Positions 10,044 to 20,185 of a stretch of DNA of 64,000 nt are shown in pieces (positions within the stretch are counted from its first letter, which is position 1; every line of letters starts with the position of its first letter). The DNA comes from an uncultured Bradyrhizobium sp. GTDB lineage: Bacteria > Pseudomonadota > Alphaproteobacteria > Rhizobiales > Xanthobacteraceae. The translations under genes were made by a program, and so were the position numbers. The notes beneath the pieces were generated by a model. It worked only from the letters and a program-made list of their open reading frames with translations. It was not told the DNA's origin and ran no database searches. The DNA lies in NCBI RefSeq assembly GCF_947648125.1, contig NZ_CANSMR010000015.1:124001-188000 (forward strand), written 5' to 3'.

Positions 10044-11183
10044 TTACGCGCCCTTGTTCGGATTGATCAGGAATTTCTCGCCGGTGGCGCGCTTGCCGTA
10101 GACCGCGATGTTGTCGAGTTGCAGGGTCTCCTGCAACGACACCACCTTGGTGTAGTGGCTGGCGAAGGTCGACTTCAACTCGGCCACCACGCGCTGGCGC
10201 AGCTTGTTGCCGGCCTCCGGACCGATCTTCATCAGGAACGGGAACAGCAGCCAGCCGCCGATGCCCCAGGCCATGCCGAAGCCGCGCGGGAGCTCGATCT
10301 CGCGAGTATCGAGGCTGCCATAGACGTAGACCTGCTTGTGCACATTCGAGCCGTAGCGGCTGTAGACCTTGGCGGTCTTGTTGATCGCGGTCTCCATCGC
10401 GACCAGGATCTGGCCAGCGAGCTTGCCGCCGCCGATCGCATCGAAAGCGATGGTCGCGCCGGTCTCGACCAGCGCGCTGGTGAGCTTGTCCATGAAATCG
10501 GGCGCGCTGGAATCGACGATGTGCCTGGCGCCGATCTTGTGCAGGATGTCGGCCTGCTCCTTGTTGCGCACGATGTTGACGAGGCCGATGCCGTCCTTGA
10601 GACAGATCCTGTTGAGCATCTGGCCGAGGTTCGACGCCGCCGCCGTGTGCACCAGCGCCTTGTGGCCCTCGCGCCGCATCGTTTCGGTCATGCCGAGCGC
10701 GGTCAGCGGATTGACGAAGCAGGACGCGCCTTCCGCCGGCGTGATGCCGTCGGGGAGCGGCAGGCATTCGTTGACGCGCAGCGTGCGGTACTGCGCATAC
10801 ATCGCGCCGCCGATCATCGCCACCGTGCGGCCCATCAGCGCTTTCGCCGCGTCCGACGAGCCGGTCCTGATCACGACGCCGGCACCTTCATTGCCGACCG
10901 GCATCGACTCGTCGAGCCGCGCGGCGAGGCCAGGCAATGCCGCTTCCGGCACGCGGGCGGTCACCACGGGCAATTCCTTGCTGCCGGAGACCTTTGCCGC
11001 CGCCATGTTGGCCGGGCCGATCAGGAGCCCGAGATCGGACGGATTGATCGGGGTCGCCTCGACCCGGACCACGACCTCGTCAGGGCCGGGCTCGGGGGTC
11101 GGGACATTGACCAGCGACAATTCCAGTTCGCCATCCTTCTTGAGCAGCGAACGCAGCTGCAGACCGCTCTTGCCGTCACTCAT
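10044..11183 (-). CDS. MDR-family alcohol dehydrogenase / quinone reductase-like protein
   Basis: A 379-residue medium-chain dehydrogenase/reductase. It shows TPINPSDLGLLIG, the GroES-like VGNEGAGVVI segment, a nucleotide-binding domain (HTAAASNLGQMLNRICLKDGIGLVNIV) and a C-terminal catalytic tail. The structural-zinc Cys cluster is absent, so it belongs to the zinc-independent quinone oxidoreductase side of the family. A GGGAGG ribosome site precedes the ATG at 11183. It follows enolase on the same strand after 48 bases and may be co-transcribed. Its substrate is unknown. Confidence 0.8.
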   Translation of the reverse strand: MSDGKSGLQLRSLLKKDGELELSLVNVPTPEPGPDEVVVRVEATPINPSDLGLLIGPANMAAAKVSGSKELPVVTARVPEAALPGLAARLDESMPVGNEGAGVVIRTGSSDAAKALMGRTVAMIGGAMYAQYRTLRVNECLPLPDGITPAEGASCFVNPLTALGMTETMRREGHKALVHTAAASNLGQMLNRICLKDGIGLVNIVRNKEQADILHKIGARHIVDSSAPDFMDKLTSALVETGATIAFDAIGGGKLAGQILVAMETAINKTAKVYSRYGSNVHKQVYVYGSLDTREIELPRGFGMAWGIGGWLLFPFLMKIGPEAGNKLRQRVVAELKSTFASHYTKVVSLQETLQLDNIAVYGKRATGEKFLINPNKGA

Positions 11184-11231
11184 CCCGACCTCCCTTTTTT
11201 GCGTTTTGTGCAGTCCCGATCAGTTGGGGCG

Positions 11232-12557
<1,326 letters not shown>

Positions 12558-12637
12558 CTAGCGCAATGCATCGAGGGGGAAAAGGCCGCGTGACGGCCCC
12601 CCCGGCATTGGCTAAGAGAGCGCCACGGAGACCCCGA

Positions 12638-13114
12638 ATGGCGAAGAAATCCAGCAAATCAACGACCTCCCCCGGCCTGCAACTCGGCCGTGCGGTGGAA
12701 TGGCCCGACACGCCGGAAAAGGCGCAACTCGACCGCGTGCCCAATCCGCAGGCTGGTACCGATTATCTGGTACGCTTCACGGTGCCGGAGTTCACCTCGA
12801 TCTGCCCGGTGACGGGCCAACCGGATTTCGCGCATCTGGTGATCGACTATGTGCCGGGCCGCTGGCTGCTCGAATCCAAATCGCTGAAACTGTTCGCCGC
12901 GAGCTTCCGCAACCACGGCGCATTCCATGAGGACTGCACGGTCATGATCGGCCGGCGGATATCAGACGAGATCAAGCCGAAATGGCTGCGCATCGGCGGC
13001 TACTGGTATCCGCGCGGCGGCATCCCGATCGACGTGTTCTTCCAGACCGGCCGGCTGCCGAAGGGCGTCTGGGTTCCCGATCAGGGCGTCGCGACTTATC
13101 GCGGGCGGGGTTAG
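12638..13114 (+). CDS. queF: NADPH-dependent 7-cyano-7-deazaguanine reductase (short QueF)
   Basis: A 158-residue unimodular QueF that reduces preQ0 to preQ1 in queuosine biosynthesis. The nucleophilic Cys lies in [14 protein letters not shown], the NADPH motif is [10 protein letters not shown], and the substrate residues include HEDC. The ATG at 12638 has GGAG 7 bases upstream; the frame further 5' is not supported. The short form belongs to the same superfamily as GTP cyclohydrolase I but lacks the zinc site. Confidence 0.93.
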   Translation: MAKKSSKSTTSPGLQLGRAVEWPDTPEKAQLDRVPNPQAGTDYLVRFTVPEFTSICPVTGQPDFAHLVIDYVPGRWLLESKSLKLFAASFRNHGAFHEDCTVMIGRRISDEIKPKWLRIGGYWYPRGGIPIDVFFQTGRLPKGVWVPDQGVATYRGRG

Positions 13115-13438
13115 GTCGGGCCTCCTTCCGTTCGCCACGCCCGCCGAGCCTCGGAAACCGGCGCAGAAGCCGACATGCATGTCGGCCTTTGGCCAGGAAC
13201 TGACATCGCGCTCCCTTCGATGTATGATATGTTCGAGCATGCCTGCTCCGGTGTGGTTGAAGCGACCACGATCGACGACGATTGACACGCTCGTTGTAGG
13301 CGGCGCGTAAGCTGGCCGGTCATGGGCCATCATTTGAATAAGTCAGGCATAGTGAGCTGACGCGGGCATTATCGTGAGTGGGAGTAGTTCAGCACGGCGA
13401 ATAGTATACTCGTATTGACGGAGGCAGATTTGGGTAGA
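13115..13438. other. Intergenic region with degraded dispersed-repeat remnant
   Basis: No convincing gene. Around 13137-13215 is a stretch recalling the degenerate repeat that produces many spurious short ORFs in bradyrhizobia, with a small ACATGCATGT palindrome inside. The last 60 bases contain AATAGTATACT, possibly promoter-like for the DUF1059 gene, but no clear -35 element can be assigned. Confidence 0.4.
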
Positions 13439-13612
13439 ATGTTTTTGGATTGCCGAGATTACCCAAGTGAGATGAACTGCACGATCGCGATTTCAGCTGA
13501 TACTCAAAAGGAACTTCTGGACGCGGCGGTACAACACGCTGTCGCGGTGCATGGGCATCACGATAGCCCGGAATTGCGCCATGAATTGGCGAAGATGATA
13601 AAGTCCCAGTAG
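13439..13612 (+). CDS. DUF1059 family small protein
   Basis: A 57-residue protein with MFLDCRDYPSEMNCTIAISADTQKELLDAAVQHAVAVHGH followed by a short helix. This is the DUF1059 pattern: two conserved Cys near the N-terminus (CRDYPSEMNC) and HAVAVHGH. I chose the ATG at 13439, with GGAGG 14 bases upstream and GGGTAG closer; a TTG at 13415 is possible but would be longer than the family. Function unknown. Confidence 0.75.
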   Translation: MFLDCRDYPSEMNCTIAISADTQKELLDAAVQHAVAVHGHHDSPELRHELAKMIKSQ

Positions 13613-13726
13613 GCAGGCCAATCGGTCTGTAACCGCCACGAAGCGGAAGTGAATGGATGCGCTCTCAACTTGCGCGATCCACGTAAGCGCGCTTCCTCTA
13701 GCGTCTCAGTGCTTTGGGAGAAGACG

Positions 13727-14023
13727 GTGACCGCTTTCAATGCTGTGCGTTTTCGAGTGAAGCCGGGGCGCGATCAAGAGTTCTTGGACGCTCACAAGAC
13801 AATTGGAGCAACCTGGCCGGGTCTATTGCATGCCAGCATCGTCAAAACCGGGGACCGTTCCTACTGCATTATCGCCGAGTGGCAAGACATGGACGCGTGC
13901 ATCGAGGCACGACCAGCCATGATTTCCACTCTAAATTCTTTTCGCGACACGCTCGAAGACCTCGGCAACGGTCTCGGCGTTACCGATCCGGTTGCGGGTC
14001 CAGTCATCTTATCTTTGAAATAG
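13727..14023 (+). CDS. ABM-domain (antibiotic biosynthesis monooxygenase-like) protein
   Basis: A 98-residue dimeric ferredoxin-like fold is suggested by the pattern FNAVRFRVKPGRDQEFLDAHK...GLLHASIVKTGDRSYCIIAEWQDMDACIEARPAMISTL, typical of ABM/EthD-type small proteins. I chose the GTG at 13727, with GGGAG 6 bases upstream; the longer ORF start lacks this. Members range from heme-degrading enzymes to quinol monooxygenases, so no reaction is assigned. It may share a transcript with the DUF1059 gene 114 bases before it. Confidence 0.65.
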   Translation: MTAFNAVRFRVKPGRDQEFLDAHKTIGATWPGLLHASIVKTGDRSYCIIAEWQDMDACIEARPAMISTLNSFRDTLEDLGNGLGVTDPVAGPVILSLK

Positions 14024-14378
14024 CGATTTTGGGAATGGGCGGGCCGAGATGACCTGAGGGATCGCCAGGGCTCGACGTCTGGCCGCGCGTCGGCATCGGC
14101 CGGATGCCGCTGCTTGAGGAATCTCGCTCAGCTGAAGCCGAGCACGACCATCGCGGCGGCCGAGACCAGCGTCGCGGCCCGCCGCGCTGATTTTCACAGC
14201 AACACTTTCGTGATGCACGCGGAACACGCGCGAAAGCGCTTGAGCTATCGGGACGATTCGCAATCGCGAAAAGGTTCCGCCATCGTTGCAAAAATTCGCG
14301 CGGCCAATCGTCACACACACGTCGTCCACCTCGCGTTTCCTCCGGTTTCCAAACATTGCAAATCCATGGAGGATCGAC
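14024..14378. other. Intergenic stretch before the three-module protein
   Basis: No gene of its own. It contains the MFS 3'-end remnant (14126-14177, listed separately) and, just before the next start, a GGAGGAT ribosome site at 14368-14374. The stretch 14180-14360 is less GC-rich than the flanking genes and probably carries the promoter of the three-module gene. Confidence 0.5.
14126..14177 (-). pseudogene. Remnant of an MFS transporter 3' end
   Basis: The minus strand reads TLVSAAAMVVLGFS then stop, matching TLVSAAAVMVVLGFICA at the C-terminus of the MFS transporter encoded at 17558-18760 (DNA 17613-17667). The two DNA stretches are nearly identical apart from a few substitutions and one missing codon. 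The copy flanks the three-module gene on the far side, in the same orientation as the intact gene, so it is a leftover of the duplication or insertion that placed the 3.1-kb gene here. Confidence 0.7.
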
Positions 14379-17300
14379 ATGGTTACGATCAGCGGGATGA
14401 AGACGTTCGCGTCGGGGACTTCGATTGGCGCGACGGCTCCGGATTCCATCACGACGGCACACGGAACGTTCTTCGTCGAATACGGCAATGGCGCGGATTC
14501 GACCGGTGCCGGCGGCTCGAGCACGATCGTGCAATACGACAGCAGCGGCAAAGTCGAACGCACCTACACGATCGCCGGGTCCGTCGACGGTCTGAAATAC
14601 AACCCTTACACCGGGCAGATCTGGGCGCTGCAGAACCAGGATGGAAACTCCACACTGACGCTGATCGATCCCGTCACGCACAAGGTGACGGGTCCGCTGA
14701 GTTTTGCCAATCCCTTCGCGACCAGCGGCTACGATGACGTCGTGTTCGATGGCAACAGGGTCTTCCTGAGCTACACCAATCCGAACGGCGCCGGCGATCC
14801 GACGCTTGTGGAGTTGCTGAACGGCGACCATCCGAGCGGCACGCTGCTGACGACGACGATCCTGACCGACGGCGCCACCGGCCTCGACACGGTGACCGGC
14901 AAGACCGAGGTCGTTCCGCAGTCCGATCCGGATTCGCTGAAGCTCGCCGCCAATGGCGATCTGATCTTCTCCAGCGCAGCCGACGGCGCGATCATCGATA
15001 TCCAACACCCCGGAACGGCCAGCCAGGCGATTTCGTTCACGCCGATCGCCGGAATCCCGGCGGCCTCCGTCGGCAATGCCGGCCTCGATGATGTGATCAA
15101 GCCCAGTGCAACCGCGGGCACGTTCTACATGACCGACACGAAATCGGGGAACGTCTACTCATTCCACGCCAGCGGCCTCAACACCAACGACTACTACGCC
15201 GCGGTTGCCAGTCTCGGCGGCTTTGGCCAGGTCGATCCGACCACCGGTGCCTTCACGCCGATCGTTACCGGGCCAAATTTTTCCGCCGCGCACGGCCTGC
15301 TCTTCATCCCCGACAAGAATGCGCCGCAGGTGGCGCATGTCGATTCGATCCATACCTTCGCCAGTGCCCCAAACGGGGTGACCGGGCTCGACTCCATCAC
15401 GATCGCCGGCAAGTACGTGTTCGTGGAGTATGGCAACGGCGTCGACTCGACTGGAGCGGTGCCCGGCGACAGCACGATCATCCAGTATGATCACGCCGGT
15501 CATTTCGTGCACGCCTATTCGATCGAGGGATCGGTCGACGGACTGAAGTACAATCCCGAAACCGGACTGGTGTGGGCGTTGCAAAACCAGGACGGCCGTT
15601 CCTCGCTGTCGCTGATCGATCCCAACACCCAAACAGTGACGGCTCACTTCAACTACGCCAATCCGTCCACCTCGCGCGGCTATGACGACGTCGTGTTCAA
15701 GGGCAACGAGGTGTTCCTGAGCTACACCAACCCGACCGGCAACGGCGATCCGACCATCGTCAAATTGCTGAACGGCACCAGCCCGAAGCCCGGCGACCTG
15801 CTCACCACCGCTCCCGTGCTGCTCGACGGTGCGCTCGGCTATGACACCGTTACCGGCAAGATGGAGCTGGTGCCGCAGACCGATCCGGATTCGCTGAAGC
15901 TCGCCGCCAACGGCGATCTGATCTTCTCCAGCAACGCCGACGGCGCGATCATCGACATCCAGAATCCCGGCACGTCCAAACAGGCGATTGCCTTCACCCC
16001 GATCCAGGGAATTCCCGCAGGCTCGATCGGCAATGCCGGCCTCGACGACGTCATCAAGCCGAACGCGACGTCGGGCACGTTCTACATCTCTGACGCGAAG
16101 GACGGCCACGTCCTGTCGGTGCATGTCAGCGACCTCGACCCCAACGCCTACTATGCATCGGTCGGCGCGCTCGGTGCCTTCGGTCAGGTCGACGAGAACA
16201 CCGGTGCCTTCACCGCGCTGGTCTCGCAGGATAATGCACCGGGCTTCAGCTTCGGCTCGCCCCATGGCGTGGTGTTCGTCCCCGACAAGAACGCGGCGCC
16301 GTTTCCGCATATCGACACCGTCAAGACCTTCCAGGCTCCCACCGACGGATCGACCCAGCCGGATTCCGTCACCACCGCGCACGGCTCGACCTTTGTCGAG
16401 TACGGCAATGGCGCGGATTCGACCGGCGCCGGCGGATCGAGCACGATCGTCCAGTATGACAAGCACGGCGATATCGAGTTCAGCTACTCGCTGTCAGGAT
16501 CCGTCGACGGCCTGAAATACAACCCGGTGACGGGCGATATCTGGGCGTTGCAAAACCAGGACGGCAATCCCACCCTGACGCTGATCAACCCGGAGACGCA
16601 CGCGGTCTCGGCGCCGCTCAGCTATGCCGATTCGTCGGCCAGCCGCGGCTATGACGACGTCGTGTTCAAGGGCGACCAAGTGTTCCTGAGCTTCACCAAC
16701 CCGGTCAATTCAGGCGATGCGACCGTGGTGCAGCTCCTCAACGGCGATCATCCAACCGGCACGCTGACCACCAAGCCGATCCTCGAATTTGGCGCGACCG
16801 GGCTCGACACTGTGACCGGCAAGATGGAGGTCGTCCCGCAAAACGATCCCGACTCGCTGAAGCTCGCGCCAAATGGCGACCTGCTGCTTTCGAGCGGCGA
16901 CGACGGCACCATCATCGACATCAAGGCCCCCGGAACCACCCATCAATCGGTGTCATTCACGCCGATAGCCGGAGTCGGCGCCAAGGCCGGCCTCGACGAC
17001 GTCATCGAGCCGGGCGCCAAATCCGGTACCTTCACCCTAACCGATACGGCGACCAACAAAGTCTTTTCGTTCCACGCAACAGGGCTGAACCCCGACGATT
17101 TCTATGCCTCGGTTGGGAGCCTGAAGGCGTTCGGTCAGGTTGATCCGCACACCGGCACCTTCACGCCGCTGCTGTCCGCCGACAACGCGCCGGGATTCAA
17201 CTTCAGTTCGCCGCATGGCGTCAGCTTCACGCCCGATCCGGCCCCGGCGGTTGCGACCGTCGACCATGGCGGCCCATGGGTCAGCGCCGCTGGCGATGGC

Positions 17301-17501
17301 TTCGCATTTGCTAGCGGCGGCCACACCGACAATGCGGCCAACAACGCCCCGCATGGCTTCTTCGGAGGTCCCTCAACCGCGGATACGCTTGCGCAGCTTG
17401 CGTCCGATGCCTCCCAAACGACGCATACCGGCCCTGAGGTGGAGCACGACGTTTCGGCGGTCTATGCCGCGATGGGCATGCACACCTTCCATCTGATCTA
17501 G
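14379..17501 (+). CDS. Large protein of three tandem ~320-residue modules
   Basis: A 1040-residue protein made of three homologous modules starting near residues 7, 324 and 648, followed by a Gly/His/Ala-rich tail ending HTFHLI. Each module repeats blocks such as EYGNGADSTGAGGSSTI, GSVDGLKYNP, WALQNQDG, YDDVVF, DPDSLKLAANGDL and AGLDDVI; these recurrent beta-rich blocks suggest a propeller-like fold in each module. No Sec signal peptide is visible; a C-terminal type I secretion signal is possible but unproven. The start at 14379 has a good GGAGGAT site. No family is recognised with confidence; NHL/SMP-30-like propellers are the nearest structural idea. Confidence 0.7.
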   Translation: MVTISGMKTFASGTSIGATAPDSITTAHGTFFVEYGNGADSTGAGGSSTIVQYDSSGKVERTYTIAGSVDGLKYNPYTGQIWALQNQDGNSTLTLIDPVTHKVTGPLSFANPFATSGYDDVVFDGNRVFLSYTNPNGAGDPTLVELLNGDHPSGTLLTTTILTDGATGLDTVTGKTEVVPQSDPDSLKLAANGDLIFSSAADGAIIDIQHPGTASQAISFTPIAGIPAASVGNAGLDDVIKPSATAGTFYMTDTKSGNVYSFHASGLNTNDYYAAVASLGGFGQVDPTTGAFTPIVTGPNFSAAHGLLFIPDKNAPQVAHVDSIHTFASAPNGVTGLDSITIAGKYVFVEYGNGVDSTGAVPGDSTIIQYDHAGHFVHAYSIEGSVDGLKYNPETGLVWALQNQDGRSSLSLIDPNTQTVTAHFNYANPSTSRGYDDVVFKGNEVFLSYTNPTGNGDPTIVKLLNGTSPKPGDLLTTAPVLLDGALGYDTVTGKMELVPQTDPDSLKLAANGDLIFSSNADGAIIDIQNPGTSKQAIAFTPIQGIPAGSIGNAGLDDVIKPNATSGTFYISDAKDGHVLSVHVSDLDPNAYYASVGALGAFGQVDENTGAFTALVSQDNAPGFSFGSPHGVVFVPDKNAAPFPHIDTVKTFQAPTDGSTQPDSVTTAHGSTFVEYGNGADSTGAGGSSTIVQYDKHGDIEFSYSLSGSVDGLKYNPVTGDIWALQNQDGNPTLTLINPETHAVSAPLSYADSSASRGYDDVVFKGDQVFLSFTNPVNSGDATVVQLLNGDHPTGTLTTKPILEFGATGLDTVTGKMEVVPQNDPDSLKLAPNGDLLLSSGDDGTIIDIKAPGTTHQSVSFTPIAGVGAKAGLDDVIEPGAKSGTFTLTDTATNKVFSFHATGLNPDDFYASVGSLKAFGQVDPHTGTFTPLLSADNAPGFNFSSPHGVSFTPDPAPAVATVDHGGPWVSAAGDGFAFASGGHTDNAANNAPHGFFGGPSTADTLAQLASDASQTTHTGPEVEHDVSAVYAAMGMHTFHLI
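14397..17270 (+). repeat. Three direct DNA repeats of about 950-970 bp inside the gene
   Basis: Homologous module starts fall at 14397, 15348 and 16320, so unit lengths are 951 and 972 bases, with a third unit to about 17270. Long stretches are almost identical: the block around 14480-14530 matches 16401-16451 closely, and GATTCGCTGAAGCTCGCCGC occurs at both about 14930 and 15888. Such similarity implies recent duplication or ongoing gene conversion. Confidence 0.85.
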
Positions 17502-17518
17502 CAGTCGGAAACCTATAA

Positions 17519-17556
17519 CGGGCTGCGAGGGGATGTCACGATCCTCTCGCAGCCCG
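17519..17556. terminator. Convergent bidirectional terminator hairpin
   Basis: CGGGCTGCGAGGGGAT (17519-17534) pairs with ATCCTCTCGCAGCCCG (17541-17556), with one G-T pair in a 16-bp stem and a 6-base loop. It lies between the stop of the three-module gene and the stop of the convergent MFS gene. It has no long T run, but position and stem strength fit a shared terminator. Confidence 0.75.
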
Positions 17557-17557
17557 C

Positions 17558-18760
17558 TCACTCTGAACGGCTTCCGAGCGCGTCCGCCGGGCGCGTCTGC
17601 CGCAAGAACCTCGCGCAGATGAAGCCGAGCACCACCATCACGGCGGCGGCGGAGACCAGCGTCGCGGTCTTGCCGGCGTGTTGCAGGCCGAAGCCATAGG
17701 CGATCGGGCCGACGGTCTGGCCCATGAAGAAGAAGAACGAGTGCAGCGACAGCGCGGTGGCGCGCGCCTCGACCGACAGCTCGCTGGCGAACACCTGCAG
17801 GCAGCCGTGGATCATGTAGAAGCCAAGACCCATCACCAAGAGGCCAGCCATCTGCAGCTTCCAGTGCGGGCCGAAGGCGACGCCGACGAGTTGGATGCCG
17901 ACCAGCGTGGCGCCAACGATCATCATGCCCCTCACCCCGATCAACGGCAGCAGGCGCGCCACCGTCAGCGTGTAGAGCAAACCGCCGATCGCAAAGCCCG
18001 CGATGACGATGCCCGCGATCGACAGCGAGGTCTCGCCGAGCTCGAACAGGAATGAAGCGATGAAGGGAAACAGCCCGAGCACGCAGCAGCCTTCGATGAA
18101 CACCGCCGAATAACAGATCCGCGCATTCGGATTGGTGAAGATGGTGCGATAGCCATGGCGAAGCGCCCTCAGGCTGGTGCGCGGCGGTCGGTTCAGCGCG
18201 GCGCCGCGGAAGCCGGCCGCAACCGCAAGTGCGACGATGATCACGAGGCCGCCGAGCACTGCGAGCACGCCGCGCCAGCCGAGAAAATCGCCGATCAGGC
18301 CGGAGGCCGTGGCGCCGAGCAGATTTCCGGTCATCGAGCCCGCGAGCGTTCGCCCGATCGCCAGCTGCCGCTTGTCAGGGCCGACGAGATCGCTGGTCAG
18401 CGACAACGCCACCGGAAACACGCCGCCCGAGCCGATGCCGGCGAGGATGCGGGTCACGAACAGCATCGGAAACGAGGTCGAGAGCGCGCCGAGGATGTTG
18501 GCGACGCCGAGCAGGCCGAGGCAGATCGTCATCAGCCGCGCCTTGCCGAACAAATCGGCGGCGGCGCCGATCGCCGGCTGGACCGCGGCAAAGGTGAAGG
18601 CGAACACCGCGGCAAAGCTCGCTGCGGTCGCGATGCTGACGCCAAAATCCTCCGCGACATGCGGCAACACCGGATCGAGCGCGCGCACCGACAGGCTCGC
18701 CGCGAAGGTCGCCAGTGTGATGACGTTGAGGGCCGGCGGCATGCCGCTCGTTGCGGTCAC
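17558..18760 (-). CDS. MFS transporter
   Basis: A 400-residue polytopic protein with about 12 predicted helices. It begins NVITLATFAASLSVRALDPVLPHVAEDFGV, contains the loop GKARLMTICLGLLG, and has a central basic loop RGAALNRPPRTSLRALRHGY between the two six-helix halves. It resembles drug or sugar efflux MFS proteins; the substrate is not predictable. It lies 15 bases downstream of kdsA on the same strand and could be co-transcribed. Part of its 3' end is duplicated at 14126-14177. Confidence 0.88.
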   Translation of the reverse strand: MTATSGMPPALNVITLATFAASLSVRALDPVLPHVAEDFGVSIATAASFAAVFAFTFAAVQPAIGAAADLFGKARLMTICLGLLGVANILGALSTSFPMLFVTRILAGIGSGGVFPVALSLTSDLVGPDKRQLAIGRTLAGSMTGNLLGATASGLIGDFLGWRGVLAVLGGLVIIVALAVAAGFRGAALNRPPRTSLRALRHGYRTIFTNPNARICYSAVFIEGCCVLGLFPFIASFLFELGETSLSIAGIVIAGFAIGGLLYTLTVARLLPLIGVRGMMIVGATLVGIQLVGVAFGPHWKLQMAGLLVMGLGFYMIHGCLQVFASELSVEARATALSLHSFFFFMGQTVGPIAYGFGLQHAGKTATLVSAAAVMVVLGFICARFLRQTRPADALGSRSE

Positions 18761-18775
18761 GTCGCTATCCGCCGG

Positions 18776-19642
18776 TCAGGCTGCCGTCTTGGCGAGCGCG
18801 TCGAACTGCATCAGCCGCTTGACGAGGGATTCGAAGTCGCGGAGCGGCACCATGTTGGGGCCATCGGACGGCGCGTGATCCGGATCAGGATGGGTCTCGA
18901 TGAACACGCCGGCAACGCCGACCGCGACCGCGGCGCGCGCCAGCACCGGCACGAATTCGCGTTCGCCGCCCGACGAGGTCCCCTTACCGCCCGGCTGCTG
19001 CACGGAATGGGTGGCATCGAAGATCACAGGCGCGCCGGTGGTGCGCGAAAGGATCGGGAGCGCGCGCATGTCCGACACCAGCGTGTTGTAGCCGAACGAC
19101 GCGCCGCGCTCGGTGACCAGCACGTTGGCATTGCCCGCGCCGGTGATCTTGCTGACCACATTGGCCATGTCCCATGGCGCCAGGAACTGGCCCTTCTTGA
19201 CGTTGACGACCTTGCCGGTCGAAGCAGCCGCAACCAGCAGATCAGTCTGCCGACACAGGAAGGCCGGAATCTGCAGCACGTCGACCGCTTGCGCCGCTTC
19301 AGCGCACTGGTCGGGTTCATGCACGTCGGTCAGCACCGGCAGCCCGAGCGAAGAACGGATTTCGGCGAAGATCGGCAGCGCCTGCTTCAGCCCGATGCCG
19401 CGCGCGGCCGACGCGCTGGTGCGGTTCGCCTTGTCGAACGAGGTCTTGTACACCAGACCGATCTTGAGCCGGGCCGCGATCTCCTTCAGCGCGGACGCCA
19501 CTTCAAGCGCATGCGCGCGGCTCTCGAGCTGGCAGGGACCGGCGATGATCGAGATGGGCAAGGCATTGCCGAATTTGGCCGATCCGACGGCAACGATCGG
19601 CGCGGCGGCGGCCGCGGAAACCTGATTGGTCAAATGATGCAT
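18776..19642 (-). CDS. kdsA: 3-deoxy-8-phosphooctulonate synthase (KDO-8-P synthase)
   Basis: Condenses phosphoenolpyruvate with arabinose-5-phosphate in lipopolysaccharide core synthesis. Visible: [61 protein letters not shown] and [16 protein letters not shown]. The start is uncertain: ATG 19642 (288 residues, AAAAGG directly before it) or ATG 19660 (294 residues); both leave the catalytic core intact, and the longer reading frame to 19753 is unlikely. Followed by an MFS transporter gene after 15 bases. Confidence 0.92.
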   Translation of the reverse strand: MHHLTNQVSAAAAAPIVAVGSAKFGNALPISIIAGPCQLESRAHALEVASALKEIAARLKIGLVYKTSFDKANRTSASAARGIGLKQALPIFAEIRSSLGLPVLTDVHEPDQCAEAAQAVDVLQIPAFLCRQTDLLVAAASTGKVVNVKKGQFLAPWDMANVVSKITGAGNANVLVTERGASFGYNTLVSDMRALPILSRTTGAPVIFDATHSVQQPGGKGTSSGGEREFVPVLARAAVAVGVAGVFIETHPDPDHAPSDGPNMVPLRDFESLVKRLMQFDALAKTAA

Positions 19643-19786
19643 CCTTTTGCCGGCGACCATGCAATCCCGCGCCGGATGGATCAAGCCATCCGGCACGATG
19701 AGGGGGTTGCGCTGACGCCGTGGGTGCGCCGTGCTATCACAATCCTGCCCCAACCGCCCCTATAAGTTGCCGCGGAACGGATTCCC

Positions 19787-20134
19787 ATGAGGAACGAAAT
19801 GCGCATTTCGCTGATGATTGGAGCTGTGGCCGCCTTGTCGGCGATGTCGAGCCTGGCACACGGCCAGACCAGCAGCCAGCCCGGCGTCGTCACCGGCGGC
19901 GCCGCCGGCGTCACGGTCAACGGCAAGCCGGCCGCGCGCAGCGGCGACACCACCAGCAATGGCGGCCCGCTGGTCGAGGGCGTGCCCAACGTGCTGATCA
20001 ACGGCAAGCCGGCGGTGGTGATGGGCGATCGCACGCATTGCGGCGGCAAGACAACCTCTGGCAGCCACGGCGTCTTCATCAACGGCAAGCCGATGGTCCG
20101 CGAGGGCGATCAGACGTCGGGCTGCCCGCAATAG
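19787..20134 (+). CDS. Exported single-PAAR-domain protein
   Basis: A 115-residue protein. Residues 1-27 form a Sec signal peptide (MRISLMIGAVAALSAMSSLAHG-Q after a short polar head). The rest is one PAAR repeat unit with pseudo-threefold pattern: VNGKPAARSGD, INGKPAVVMGD and INGKPMVREGD, plus THCGG and SGCPQ as possible metal ligands. PAAR proteins usually cap type VI secretion spikes and are made in the cytoplasm without signal peptide; no T6SS gene is nearby. ATG 19799 is an alternative start with GAGGAA just before it. The function in the periplasm is unknown. Confidence 0.75.
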   Translation: MRNEMRISLMIGAVAALSAMSSLAHGQTSSQPGVVTGGAAGVTVNGKPAARSGDTTSNGGPLVEGVPNVLINGKPAVVMGDRTHCGGKTTSGSHGVFINGKPMVREGDQTSGCPQ

Positions 20135-20185
20135 CGCGCATTCGGCCAGCGCGGCAGATCAGCGAGGTTCGCCCGCAGTGCCCGA

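Noticed and set aside
15159-16466. 435-codon minus-strand frame opposite the three-module gene
   Set aside because: Mirrors the internal repeats of the plus-strand gene, which has the better ribosome site and protein-like composition.
17460-17501. C-terminal type I secretion signal on the three-module protein
   Set aside because: The tail is compatible but not diagnostic, there are no RTX nonapeptides, and no HlyB/HlyD genes are in the window.
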